Of a DNA stretch of 59,360 nucleotides, positions 48,154-59,360 are shown one piece after another. The translations under genes and the position numbers were made by a program. This DNA is from Chloroflexota bacterium. GTDB taxonomy: Bacteria > Chloroflexota > UBA11872 > UBA12225. The notes beneath the pieces are model-generated. The model was not told where the DNA came from. It saw only the letters and a list, made by a program, of their open reading frames with translations, and made no database searches. Every line of letters begins with the position of its first letter. Within the stretch, counting starts at the first letter, position 1. Where the stretch lies: positions 1 to 59,360 of the forward strand of contig CANFGH010000007.1 of NCBI GenBank assembly GCA_947446285.1. Reading direction: 5' to 3'.

Positions 48154-50037
48154 TCAGCGTTGACCCTCACGTCTTCCCGGAAGCACCGGAACCGCCTGGA
48201 TGGTCCGTTCATTGCGGTACGTCACAAGGCCCGGAGGTCCACCACTCACGCGGGTGACGTATCGCCGGGCAGTGCAGTCAACCGGAACCAACGGCGCCTG
48301 ACGGGACGCGCTTCGGCCGGCAGCGATCGCCGCGGCGGCCTCGATCACTGCACTCGGAACGTCACGGCCCGCCGCGCGGACAAGCACGTGCGCACCAGGA
48401 ACTCCCCGCGCATGGAGCCACGGATCCTCCGGGTGTCCCGATCCACGCAGGACGGCGTCATTTCCCCGTCCACTCCGCCCGATGACGATCTCGAAGCCAC
48501 CGAGTGTCACGCGTTCCGTTCCGGCATCACGGGCGGACACCGCGGGCTTGTTCCGGCGACCAGGAAACTTGGATCCGAGATTACGCTCCCGCCGTCCAGC
48601 CGAGACGAACCCTCCAGACGCCCACTCCTCGCGGAGCCCACGCAGGTCTTCACCGGATTGGGCAAGATCAAGGTGGACAAGTGCCTCCTCTAGGTAGGCC
48701 CGTTCCTGCGCCGCCTCCTCGAGGCGCGGGGGAACCTCCCGCGCTGCGGCCTTCAGTTTGTGGTACCTGCGGAAAACCTTTTGCGCGTTGACAATCGCGC
48801 CGACTCCCGGTTCCAGCGGGACGATCACCGCTCCCTCATTCGGGTCAGAAGCATCACCAAGTGGAAGTGCAACTTCAACCATGTCCATCGTGACAAGGTC
48901 CGGAAAGGCGAGCAGGTATTCACCAATGAGACGCAGTCGCACCACTTCGGCCGGATCGATGACGGTGCGTGCCAATGAGAAATGTCTCGCCCGGACACGG
49001 TCGAGCCGTGCCTCGAGAGCCTGACGGAGGGCGCGTCGTGCCCCGGCCTCGGGTGACCCCACCGCCGAGACCGAAACCGCCTCGTGCCACATGACCACAG
49101 CCTGGTTCAATGACGCAGTCGGCTTGACTTCCGGATAGGTTCCGATCAGGTACGGCGCGAACGCAGCAAGCGTGACGGTCTTGGCATCCTCACCAATCAC
49201 CCACGCAGCCGATGGGTTCCACTCCCCAGCTTCGGCACGTTCCCAAGCATGCCCAAACCACGACGCGATCGCATCCAACTGCGCCTGATCAACATCCGCG
49301 ACCGCAATGTCGATCATCCCACCACAAGCAGCCCCAACTGCCTCCCTCGCAAGCAATGGGCTGCATGCACCAACCGCACGGACAATGGCGTCCCGAAGAC
49401 GGCCGTTCGCCCGACCGCGCACATCGGGCAATGCAGCGAGCGCGGTGTGAAGGACCTCTCCGGTCATTGCCCACGGAACGCGTTTCTCCGGGACGGTTGG
49501 CGGCTGATACATCTCCCGAGGCACGATGCGTCGTGGGGCAACCTTTGCCTCTGGTTCCTCCGCGGTGCGGCCACCGGTCGGACCGCCCTTTGGCCCAAGC
49601 CCCAATCGGCGGCTACATTCCAGGATCATCCCTTGGCCGTCAACAAGGATCACCGTCGTTCCAGGCCCCAGGAGCTCGACGATGAGCGTGACGCCATACG
49701 GACCATCATCGGATTTCCCTGCGAAGTCGATGTGGATGATGCGTTCACCACGTGGCTGGGTCACCGCAGTCACGAGTGCACCGTCGACGAGCTTGCGCAA
49801 TCTCAGGAGCAATGGGGTCACATCGTCCGAAGGGCGTCCCGGACGTTGATCGGCTACGTGAACCGAAGGATGCGACGGGTGTCCGCAGACGATCAGCCAT
49901 GCGCGTTCGCCATTGCCATAGCACTCGAAGGCGAGCGCATCGATGCCCGAGTGGTGGACGTGCTGGATCCTGCTTCCGACGATCCGCGCTGCGGTCTCCT
50001 GGGACAGGCACGCGACGGCAAGCGCGTCGAGCGTCAT
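48154..50037 (-). CDS. rqcH: NFACT-family RNA-binding protein (RqcH/Rqc2-like)
   Basis: MTLDALAVACLSQETAARIVGSRIQHVHHSG NFACT-N; IVIGRSGRGNDAVLRGSGHPEDPWLHARGVPGAHVLVRA NFACT-R; start at 50037. Confidence 0.85.
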   Translation of the reverse strand: MTLDALAVACLSQETAARIVGSRIQHVHHSGIDALAFECYGNGERAWLIVCGHPSHPSVHVADQRPGRPSDDVTPLLLRLRKLVDGALVTAVTQPRGERIIHIDFAGKSDDGPYGVTLIVELLGPGTTVILVDGQGMILECSRRLGLGPKGGPTGGRTAEEPEAKVAPRRIVPREMYQPPTVPEKRVPWAMTGEVLHTALAALPDVRGRANGRLRDAIVRAVGACSPLLAREAVGAACGGMIDIAVADVDQAQLDAIASWFGHAWERAEAGEWNPSAAWVIGEDAKTVTLAAFAPYLIGTYPEVKPTASLNQAVVMWHEAVSVSAVGSPEAGARRALRQALEARLDRVRARHFSLARTVIDPAEVVRLRLIGEYLLAFPDLVTMDMVEVALPLGDASDPNEGAVIVPLEPGVGAIVNAQKVFRRYHKLKAAAREVPPRLEEAAQERAYLEEALVHLDLAQSGEDLRGLREEWASGGFVSAGRRERNLGSKFPGRRNKPAVSARDAGTERVTLGGFEIVIGRSGRGNDAVLRGSGHPEDPWLHARGVPGAHVLVRAAGRDVPSAVIEAAAAIAAGRSASRQAPLVPVDCTARRYVTRVSGGPPGLVTYRNERTIQAVPVLPGRREGQR

Positions 50038-50861
50038 CTCGCCGAACCCCTTGGCAGCTTGACCCGCCCAGCAACCGGCGCAAGGTGACTGGCATGCCGG
50101 TCCAGGATCGTCTGGTGAGCCTGCCACTCGAGGTGGTCGTCAAGAGGCTCCAGTCTCGCTGAACCAGTTCTGCGCGTCACTGCCTTGCCGATCAAGTAGT
50201 CGGCCAAATGCGGGTTTTTGGGAAGCAAGCTCCCGTGCAGGTAGGTACCGATCGCATTTGCCTGGACAACGCCCTCGGTCCCGTCCTCACCGTTGTTCCC
50301 GTTTCCGCTCACCACCCGGCCAAACGCCCGTGCGCCGGAACCAATGAAGGTCCGGCCACCATGGTTCTCGAAACCAACCACGGACCGTGGGCTACGGAAC
50401 GGCGCACCAATCCAGTCAACCACCACGTCTCCAATGCACCGGCGGACCGACCGGCCCGGATGAACGGTGTGCATGTCGAATATCCCCAGACCTGCGAGCC
50501 GAGGCCCGGTTCCCGGGTCATAGTAGTGCCCAAGCAATTGGTAGCTTCCACACACCGCCAAAACCGGCACGCCGTCGTTCACCGCACCGCGCAGCCCATC
50601 GGCCTTGACCCTGAACAGATCGTCCCCCAGGAATTGCTGATCCCCATCCTGGCCGCCACCCATGAACAGGAGGTCAAACTCACCACTCCCGATCCGGTCA
50701 CCCATCCCAATTGACACCACCTCGACCGCAATATGTCGCCACTCGCATCGTCGGGTCAGCACAAGGATATTGCCCCGGTCGGCGTAGAGGTTCAGCAAAT
50801 CTCCATACAGATGACCGATGCGCACCTTCGCCCTGGCGGATGCAGTCGACCGCAGCGTCAT
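50034..50861 (-). CDS. gatD: Lipid II isoglutaminyl synthase glutaminase subunit GatD-like
   Basis: IGHLYGDLLNLYADRGNILVLTRR; VLAVCGSYQLLGHYY glutaminase nucleophile; VVGFENHGGRT. Confidence 0.9.
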   Translation of the reverse strand: MTLRSTASARAKVRIGHLYGDLLNLYADRGNILVLTRRCEWRHIAVEVVSIGMGDRIGSGEFDLLFMGGGQDGDQQFLGDDLFRVKADGLRGAVNDGVPVLAVCGSYQLLGHYYDPGTGPRLAGLGIFDMHTVHPGRSVRRCIGDVVVDWIGAPFRSPRSVVGFENHGGRTFIGSGARAFGRVVSGNGNNGEDGTEGVVQANAIGTYLHGSLLPKNPHLADYLIGKAVTRRTGSARLEPLDDHLEWQAHQTILDRHASHLAPVAGRVKLPRGSAR

Positions 50862-52333
50862 CGCGGCACCACAGCCGTCGTGTTCACTCCGGCATCATCC
50901 CAGTACGCCTTCGCGTGTCCACGCCGGACAAGTGACGACCGGATTTCCAGCATTGAGGTGTACGTGACGATTGCAACCAGGGTCCCGCCGACCGGCGTAC
51001 CCGCTACGGCGCCGTCGAGGGCACCGGTCAGGTCAGCGCTCACCGTCGCCGTGCCCGAAGATGGGATCGACCCGATGACCCCGGCGTACTTCAATCGCAC
51101 GGCCAGGTCATCGGCACGATGCCCGGAAATGGTCAACTGCGTGACCTGGCCGGCAAGGATTTCGAAGTCCGCATCCCATATCCACGAGACATCTCGGCCG
51201 TCCGCATCATGGTCATTCAGGGCAACAAGGACGTAATGGCCAGACCCGCCGCGTCCCACGACCGTCCGGAGCGCCTCATTCATCCCTACCGGGTTCTTGG
51301 CGAGCACCATGACCAATCGTCGCCCGTCAATCGTGAACCGTTCGAACCGCCCAAATACACCGTGGAAGTTGGCAATCGCAGAGGCGACCGGTTCGAGGTC
51401 GCAACCAAGCGCCGCACACGCAGCTACCCCAGCGATTGCGTTGTAGACGTTGTAGGTTCCCGGAACCGGCAGTGAGATCCGCCGCGCTCCACCAGATGTC
51501 TTCAGCGTGAATGCCGTGCCATCCCACCCATTGGTTTCCAGCACGTCTGCCACGACATCCGGGGTTGGGCGTGCATGACCCTTGTCACAGAAGTAGGCGC
51601 CAAGGTGACCGTACGTGACGCGGCGGTACTGCAAGCGACTACCGCAATCAGGGCAAAGGTTGGCGTCTGACGCATGATCAGGCGCATCACGCCCGATTTC
51701 GGGATCATCAATGCCAAACCGGATGGTCGTTGCCAGACCACGACCCAACGCACTGACCGTCGGGTCATCGGCGTTCAGGACCAGACGCAGGTCGTGCGAA
51801 CCCGGCAGGGCCGCAAATGCATCCCGCCACTGCTGCGCGATCGCGTTCACCTCACCGTAGCGATCCAGTTGATCCCGGAACAGGTTGGTGACCACGAGGA
51901 GGCGGGCGCGCGAGTCCCGTAACACCCTCGGCACCGCCGCCTCGTCCGTCTCGAAGACGCCAATCGCATTCTCTGGAACGTCCAGGGATCCAGTGACGCT
52001 GGCGTGGCGGAGAAGCGTCGCCAGAATCCCACGAGTGAGGTTCGAACCACTCGCGTTGTGGATCGGGACCCAACCCGACGCCTCGAGCATCGCCCGGATC
52101 AGATGACTCGTCGTGGTCTTGCCGTTGGTGCCGGTCACCATCACGACGCCCCCTGGCAGCTGTCGTGACAGATGCGCGAGCGCCCCGGGGTCGAGACGGT
52201 CAACAACCAATCCCGGAAGTGCAGTCCCTCCGCCTCGCCCAACGGCGCGGGACACCCATCCAGCCATCCGGCCCATCGCCACGGCCAAGCCGGTGCGCCA
52301 CTTGCGCGAACTCACCGACGCCAACCCGTCCAT
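50858..52333 (-). CDS. murT: Lipid II isoglutaminyl synthase Mur-ligase subunit MurT-like
   Basis: VVMVTGTNGKTTTSHLIRAMLE; NLFRDQLDRYGEVN; CPDCGSRLQYRRVTYGHLGAYFCDKGHARP ribbon. Confidence 0.9.
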   Translation of the reverse strand: MDGLASVSSRKWRTGLAVAMGRMAGWVSRAVGRGGGTALPGLVVDRLDPGALAHLSRQLPGGVVMVTGTNGKTTTSHLIRAMLEASGWVPIHNASGSNLTRGILATLLRHASVTGSLDVPENAIGVFETDEAAVPRVLRDSRARLLVVTNLFRDQLDRYGEVNAIAQQWRDAFAALPGSHDLRLVLNADDPTVSALGRGLATTIRFGIDDPEIGRDAPDHASDANLCPDCGSRLQYRRVTYGHLGAYFCDKGHARPTPDVVADVLETNGWDGTAFTLKTSGGARRISLPVPGTYNVYNAIAGVAACAALGCDLEPVASAIANFHGVFGRFERFTIDGRRLVMVLAKNPVGMNEALRTVVGRGGSGHYVLVALNDHDADGRDVSWIWDADFEILAGQVTQLTISGHRADDLAVRLKYAGVIGSIPSSGTATVSADLTGALDGAVAGTPVGGTLVAIVTYTSMLEIRSSLVRRGHAKAYWDDAGVNTTAVVPR

Positions 52334-52493
52334 GATCGGTGCAGGGTCACGTCAGCACGATCGCCGATGATCGAGCGCATGTCAGCGGACAACCCGGTAC
52401 CTTGGCACCATCGGTTACCGCAATGCGCAACGCGCAGGACGTCATTCCCGCAACCGCAACCCGACCACCTCACGACACCGTTCCGTAGGCGAT

Positions 52494-53300
52494 TTGGTGA
52501 CTCCGGGACTGGCATCGGATGCGGCGAACGCGCTTGCCGACACTGACCGCACGCCGCGAACCATTGGTCAGCCCCCGAAAGAACATCCGTGCACCGCAAC
52601 ACGGGCCATGGCACCCACCGAACGCCCCCGTGAACGGCTTGCCTCCACTCGGGCGCAATCCCCCGGACTGGCGGAACTGATCGCGGTCATCGGGCACACC
52701 GGATCCCCGGGAACCCAACGCCAGAGGGCGTTGTCGATCCCCATGCGAGCCGTGAACGATCACCGCGGTAGGGCCGGACTGATGGCTGCTTCCCTGGTGG
52801 ATCTCGAGCGCATTCCCGGCGTGGGTCCGGTCAAGGCGATCACACTCAAGGCTGCCCTCGCACTCGGTCGGCGGGTTGCCCTCGCTCCGGCTGACGAACG
52901 CCTGGCGATACCTACACCACGCGATGTCGTCGACCTGGTCAGCGCGGGTTTGTCTGATCTGGACCGCGAGCACGTGCGGATCGTCCTTCTGTCGAGCAAG
53001 AACCACGTGATGGGAATCCGCGAACTCTACCAGTGCACGTTGAACCCGGGCGTGGTCCGGATTACCGAACTCTTTCGCGATGCACTTCGCGAGCATTGCG
53101 CCTCGGTCATCATCGTTCACAGTCATCCGACCGGTAACCCGACGCCGTCGCCGGAAGATATTCGCCTAGATGCGGAGGCGGTCAAGGTGGGGGCGCTGTT
53201 GGACATCGCCGTACTTGACCACGTGATCATCGGTAACCGGTCTCTCCGGTGGGTACGCCTGCCAGAACGTCGCCGCGGGTTCACCGACGAATCGACATGA
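52494..53300 (+). CDS. radC: RadC family JAB/MPN-domain protein
   Basis: ERPRERLASTRAQSPGLAELIAVI; IPGVGPVKAITLKAALALG (HhH); VIIVHSHPTGNPTPSPEDIRL (JAMM). Start may be 52609. Confidence 0.88.
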   Translation: MVTPGLASDAANALADTDRTPRTIGQPPKEHPCTATRAMAPTERPRERLASTRAQSPGLAELIAVIGHTGSPGTQRQRALSIPMRAVNDHRGRAGLMAASLVDLERIPGVGPVKAITLKAALALGRRVALAPADERLAIPTPRDVVDLVSAGLSDLDREHVRIVLLSSKNHVMGIRELYQCTLNPGVVRITELFRDALREHCASVIIVHSHPTGNPTPSPEDIRLDAEAVKVGALLDIAVLDHVIIGNRSLRWVRLPERRRGFTDEST

Positions 53301-53369
53301 TGCACCACCCATGGCGTCATCCGGGATGGCACGGCAGATCGCCTCGCCACCCCCGACATGCACCCGGGG

Positions 53370-55592
<2,223 letters not shown>

Positions 55593-55663
55593 GCCCAGTC
55601 ACTCCCAGTGCCGCCAGTACTCAACAATCGATTCCCGCGGCAATCCAACCGGTCAGGCCCCGT

Positions 55664-56011
55664 TCAGTGACGCGTTTCCCGACCCGCCACCGTGCCAATC
55701 CGGGCCGCTACGATGAAGTCATTGATATGCAAGCCGCCGATCGAGTGCGTCCACACGGTCACGAGCACCTCACCCCACCGAACCATGAGGTCAGGGTGAT
55801 GCCCCGCCTCTTCGGCAACTGTGGTGATGCGATTGACGAACGCCACCGCCGTCACGAAGTCGGGGAAGCGGAATGACCGTTCAAGTCGTCCGCCCTCAGC
55901 CAATGCCCATCCCGGCAAGCGCGCCAAGAGGGGTGCGATCTGGTCCCCATCCATGGACACGGTCCCCGGCGGGCACGGTTGCAGTTCCTGATCGGCGAGT
56001 TCGCGTGACAT
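55664..56011 (-). CDS. Pterin-4a-carbinolamine dehydratase
   Basis: GWALAEGGRLERSFRFPDFVTAVAFVNRITTVAEEAGHHPDLMVRWGEVLVTVWTHSIGGLHINDFIVAARI. Confidence 0.92.
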   Translation of the reverse strand: MSRELADQELQPCPPGTVSMDGDQIAPLLARLPGWALAEGGRLERSFRFPDFVTAVAFVNRITTVAEEAGHHPDLMVRWGEVLVTVWTHSIGGLHINDFIVAARIGTVAGRETRH

Positions 56012-56047
56012 GTCAGGAATGCAAACGTTCCGTCACCCACGTGCGCG

Positions 56048-56929
56048 TCATCTCGCAACCGTGGCGAAGGCCTGGAGAAGGGCCGGTGCATCGGCGGGAC
56101 GCAGTCGCCAGTGGGTCCGCCGGATGCGCCACAGATCCGGCAGGAGCTTGAGCGCCGACGACAACCTGACCCGGCTGTCGGGGACATCGTCCCACGTCAC
56201 CCCGAGTTCGTAGATCACGAGACCCAGACGTTGCGCGATGTACACCGTCTCCACATCGAACATGAACCCGTCAATCACCTGCTTCGTGAATATGGCCCGT
56301 GCGACCACCCCGTCAAAGACCTTGAGCCCGCACTGCGTGTCGCGCACGGTATGAACGCCAGTGATGCCGTCACGCAGGATGTTGAACAGCCTCGCACTGA
56401 GTTGCCTGAACCTGGGCTGCTTCTTGCCGACACGCGCACCGGCCACTGCCCGCGACCCAATTACGATGCGTGTGCCGGCCCCGTCCAGGGTCATAAGCAC
56501 ACCCAGGGCACGGTCAACCTCCTCAATCGGGGTTGAGAGATCAGCATCAGTGAACGCAACATGCGTGCCTCGGGATGCCATCACGCCGGTGCGGACTGCA
56601 CGTCCCTTCCCGCCGTTCGGAAAATATTCGAGGCACCATGCACGCAGCGGACCCACAGGGTCAATCTCCGCGAATGCTGCCTCGACAACCAAACGGGTGC
56701 CGTCGGTGCTTCCGTCGCTGATGACCAGCAATTCCGTCGAGTAGGGCCGGGACTCGAGATAGGAAATGAGCGAGGCAAGGCGACTGCCCAGGCGCTCCGC
56801 CTCGTTGTATGCCGGGATGATCAAGGACAGGTGAGGAAGATAGCCGGGACCGCCCGTGGCAGCCGGAGGCGTGACCGGCACGTCAGCCGGCGCATCCATC
56901 GCGCCCGTGCGCTCGAATCTCGGAGACAT
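56048..56929 (-). CDS. Glycosyltransferase family 2 (polyprenyl/dolichyl-phosphate sugar transferase-like)
   Basis: LSLIIPAYNEAERLGSRLASLISYL; VISDGSTDGTRLVVEAAF; GKGRAVRTGVMASRGTHVAFTDADLSTPIEEV. Confidence 0.9.
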   Translation of the reverse strand: MSPRFERTGAMDAPADVPVTPPAATGGPGYLPHLSLIIPAYNEAERLGSRLASLISYLESRPYSTELLVISDGSTDGTRLVVEAAFAEIDPVGPLRAWCLEYFPNGGKGRAVRTGVMASRGTHVAFTDADLSTPIEEVDRALGVLMTLDGAGTRIVIGSRAVAGARVGKKQPRFRQLSARLFNILRDGITGVHTVRDTQCGLKVFDGVVARAIFTKQVIDGFMFDVETVYIAQRLGLVIYELGVTWDDVPDSRVRLSSALKLLPDLWRIRRTHWRLRPADAPALLQAFATVAR

Positions 56930-56972
56930 CGACTTCACCGGCCGGCCGCCGAACCGCCGGGTCCACCCTGCA

Positions 56973-57242
56973 TCACGGCGCAGCGGGGTCGTACGTCGCG
57001 TTTGCCGTTCGTGTCGCAGTCCGGAGTGTCCCCAAATCGCTGGACCCATCCGGCACGATGGCGCCGGCCACCATGATCCTCGGCGCATTCGCGCACTCGC
57101 ATCGTGGACACGAAAAGTTCACCACCCAATCACTATCACCCGAATCGTCCGCGGACAGGGCAACTTCAATCTCAAACGCGCGCACCGACGCCCGGTAACC
57201 GCATCGCAGGCACTCCACATCGGGTCGCGGTTGACGCGCCAT
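56973..57242 (-). CDS. Small CxxC/CxxC zinc-ribbon-like protein
   Basis: MARQPRPDVECLRCGYRASVRAFEIEVAL...VVNFSCPRCECANAPRIMVAG; start at 57242. Confidence 0.6.
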   Translation of the reverse strand: MARQPRPDVECLRCGYRASVRAFEIEVALSADDSGDSDWVVNFSCPRCECANAPRIMVAGAIVPDGSSDLGTLRTATRTANATYDPAAP

Positions 57243-57348
57243 AGACCATCCAACGATACCTGAGGTCACTCGAGACCGCAGTCGACTGTCACGTTGGGGA
57301 CTCGATCACGATACATGGGCGCTAGCATGATTACGTTACGCGATCATC

Positions 57349-58254
57349 ATGGAGAGTCCCGGAGAAATGACTGACCTGAACACGGCCCTTGAGGCAGCGA
57401 CTGCCGGAACACCAGGGGACTTCGCGTGGCACATCGAAGACCCTTCGACGGGAAACGTCTGGACACGGGAGGCGCGGGAGGCGCACCCGGGTGCAAGCAC
57501 GCTCAAGCTCGCCGTGTTCCTGCGTCTCCTGCAGTTGGTTGACGACGGGCGCGTCGGCCTGGATCACCAGATCAGGATGCGGCGCTGGCATCAGGTCGGT
57601 GGTGCCGGCGTCCTGCAGTACTTTTCCCCCGAGACCACCTTGAGCGTGTGCGACGTCGCGACCCTGATGGTCATCCTGTCGGACAACACCGCCACGAACA
57701 TGATCATCGACCTGACCGGCCTCGGTGCGGTCAACAACCTCGTGGCATCCCTGCCTGGCGCTACCGGCCTGACGACGATCCACCGCTACTACGGCAAAAC
57801 CTCGATGGCCCTGCCTGAAGGGGCCCACTACACCGCAATGGCGACGGCCAACGACTTGGCAACGATCTTCCGCGAGGTTCTCGCTGGAAACCTGCTGGGA
57901 CCAGGAGGCCGGCACGCCTTCTGGCAGATATTGCTTCGCCAACAGGACCGGGCACTGGCACCCCGTCACTTCGGACCGGACATCCTGATTGCCCACAAGA
58001 CGGGCGCGATCGATGGGGTGAGGAATGATGCCGGGGTATTCTGGATCCCCGACCCCACGGTTGCCAAGGGTCAGGAGGTCTACGATCCGATGGCGATTGC
58101 CAACCTCGCGGACCCTCCGGGCCGCCCGATCATATTCGTGGCGCTAAGCCGGAACCTTGGCGATCTCCGGTGGACCGTTGAAAACGCGGGCGAAGCCGCG
58201 ATTGGTCGCCTGGCATCAGCAACCTTGGAGTACTTCCGGCACCTGCATCAGTGA
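57349..58254 (+). CDS. Class A beta-lactamase-fold serine hydrolase
   Basis: GASTLKLAVF (SxxK), VILSDNTATNMII (SDN), LIAHKTGAIDGVRND (KTG). Confidence 0.85.
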   Translation: MESPGEMTDLNTALEAATAGTPGDFAWHIEDPSTGNVWTREAREAHPGASTLKLAVFLRLLQLVDDGRVGLDHQIRMRRWHQVGGAGVLQYFSPETTLSVCDVATLMVILSDNTATNMIIDLTGLGAVNNLVASLPGATGLTTIHRYYGKTSMALPEGAHYTAMATANDLATIFREVLAGNLLGPGGRHAFWQILLRQQDRALAPRHFGPDILIAHKTGAIDGVRNDAGVFWIPDPTVAKGQEVYDPMAIANLADPPGRPIIFVALSRNLGDLRWTVENAGEAAIGRLASATLEYFRHLHQ

Positions 58255-58257
58255 GCC

Positions 58258-58286
58258 GAAAAAAACACCAGCCTGAAACGCCGGTG
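58258..58286 (-). terminator. Rho-independent terminator for the RGG-rich gene (minus strand)
   Basis: On minus: caccggc-gtttcag-gctggtg (7 bp, one G-U) followed by TTTTTTT; A7 run at 58259-58265 on plus. Confidence 0.75.
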
Positions 58287-58354
58287 GGTCGGCCAGGCAC
58301 AGCGCGCCCGACCGACCCACATGCAGTCTGCTGGACCGAAGACGAATGCGACCC

Positions 58355-58909
58355 TCAGGCCTCGTCGTCGTCCTCGACCTCTTCCTCTTCGTCGATGCTC
58401 GTCACCGTCTCGAGGATTGACGCGTAGACCGCACCAAACTGCTCAAGCACTGCCTCACGGCGGGCGTCGAGGTCATCAGGAAGGCCCTTCTCGACAATCG
58501 CGAGGGTCAGCCGGGTGGCCGTGTCGAGAATCGCGACCGCGAGGGTCGTGTCAACATCCTCGAACTCGGTATCCACCTCTTCAGGCGGTGCCGGGGGGCG
58601 CTGCTCCCGATATGGAGGCCGACGATCATCCGAAGGGGGACGACGGTCATCGGATTGGGGGCGATCACCGTAGGACGGACGATCTCCCGAGGGCGGGCGA
58701 CCACCGAATGCCGGGCGGTCACCATACGGACGGGGGGGGCGGTCGCCGTACGGGCGAGGGCGGTCAAAACCACCCCGCTCACCGCCGCCGGCGCTGCCGC
58801 CGCCGCGGAAACCTCCACGGTCGCCGCCCTCTGGACGGCCTCCCTCGAACGGGGGCCTCCGGTCTCGGTCAAATCCTCGCGGGCTACCCCCGCGGTGACG
58901 ATCAGTCAT
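58355..58909 (-). CDS. Low-complexity RGG/YGDRP-repeat protein with C-terminal helical segment and acidic tail
   Basis: 184 aa: GGDRGGFRGGGSAGGGERGGFDRPRPYGDRPPRPYGDRPAF...; C-terminus DEEEEVEDDDEA; followed by a terminator. Confidence 0.7.
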   Translation of the reverse strand: MTDRHRGGSPRGFDRDRRPPFEGGRPEGGDRGGFRGGGSAGGGERGGFDRPRPYGDRPPRPYGDRPAFGGRPPSGDRPSYGDRPQSDDRRPPSDDRRPPYREQRPPAPPEEVDTEFEDVDTTLAVAILDTATRLTLAIVEKGLPDDLDARREAVLEQFGAVYASILETVTSIDEEEEVEDDDEA

Positions 58910-59071
58910 GCGCGTGCTCCTTCCAGTTACCCAACGAGTATACGTTCAGGAACCCGGATCGCATCTGACGCAAAGGACCCCCACCCAGATGGCGGGAATT
59001 GCTCCCACCCATCCAGGCTTCGCGTCATGGCTACATTGTGCGAATGGTGCGAGACAGACGCAGGGCAATGG

Positions 59072-59360
59072 TCAGCCGTGGCCCGCAACCTCAAGGTGCA
59101 AGTGCCCGAGCAACGTCGCAGCCGGTCCCGCCAAAGCGTGACTGCCAAGCTCGGCCGCAACCGCGTCAAGTTCGGCAACAAGCTTCGGGTTCTTGCGTCG
59201 CGCCATGAACGACGCGACAATCGCCATCGCGCCCTGGCGACGGGCCCGACCAAGATCGTCAAGCTCCTCGATCAGCGTCTGTACCGTCGATCGCAACCGG
59301 TCAAGCCGGGCGGTCGCAACCGCCTTGCCAGCGCCGGTCATGAGTTTGGGGACGAAATCC
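59072..59360 (-). CDS. Hypothetical helical protein, probably cut by the window edge
   Basis: Frame stays open upstream of the ATG at 59341 (DFVPKLMTGAGKAVATARLDRL...), ends LLGHLHLEVAGHG. Confidence 0.5.
   Translation of the reverse strand, partial: DFVPKLMTGAGKAVATARLDRLRSTVQTLIEELDDLGRARRQGAMAIVASFMARRKNPKLVAELDAVAAELGSHALAGPAATLLGHLHLEVAGHG

Overview
High-GC bacterial chromosomal window. My guess is Chloroflexota-like, from the gene families present (futalosine menaquinone genes, MurT/GatD, UPF0182, CoxL-type enzymes); this is inference only. It is densely packed with about 46 supported protein-coding genes and one tRNA-Arg(CCG). I found no CRISPR array, transposase, phage module or rRNA. 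Recognisable blocks are: LysE/GH2/epimerase/GlgB carbohydrate genes; SelB and TopA; HisS; a molybdenum hydroxylase (CoxSLM/CoxG-like, AYRGAGR form-II motif) operon with a divergent XdhC gene; a heterodimeric ABC exporter; an HTH + metallo-beta-lactamase fusion next to tRNA-Arg; a CHASE2 adenylate cyclase; UPF0182; PheA, PdxA, MqnC, MqnD and FtsZ; a murT-gatD-rqcH overlapping cluster; RadC; a secreted clan-A glycosidase; and an RGG/YGDRP-rich low-complexity protein. No unmistakable new defence or mobile system is visible. The most noteworthy signals are non-coding or architectural: a 30-bp perfect palindrome and other hairpins in every intergenic gap of the Cox-like operon, a 22-bp perfect-stem hairpin between convergent genes, a nine-copy 9-bp tandem repeat inside topA, RqcH chained to lipid II amidation genes by ATGA overlaps, and the RGG-rich protein. 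All family calls come from motifs read by eye; no database search was run.
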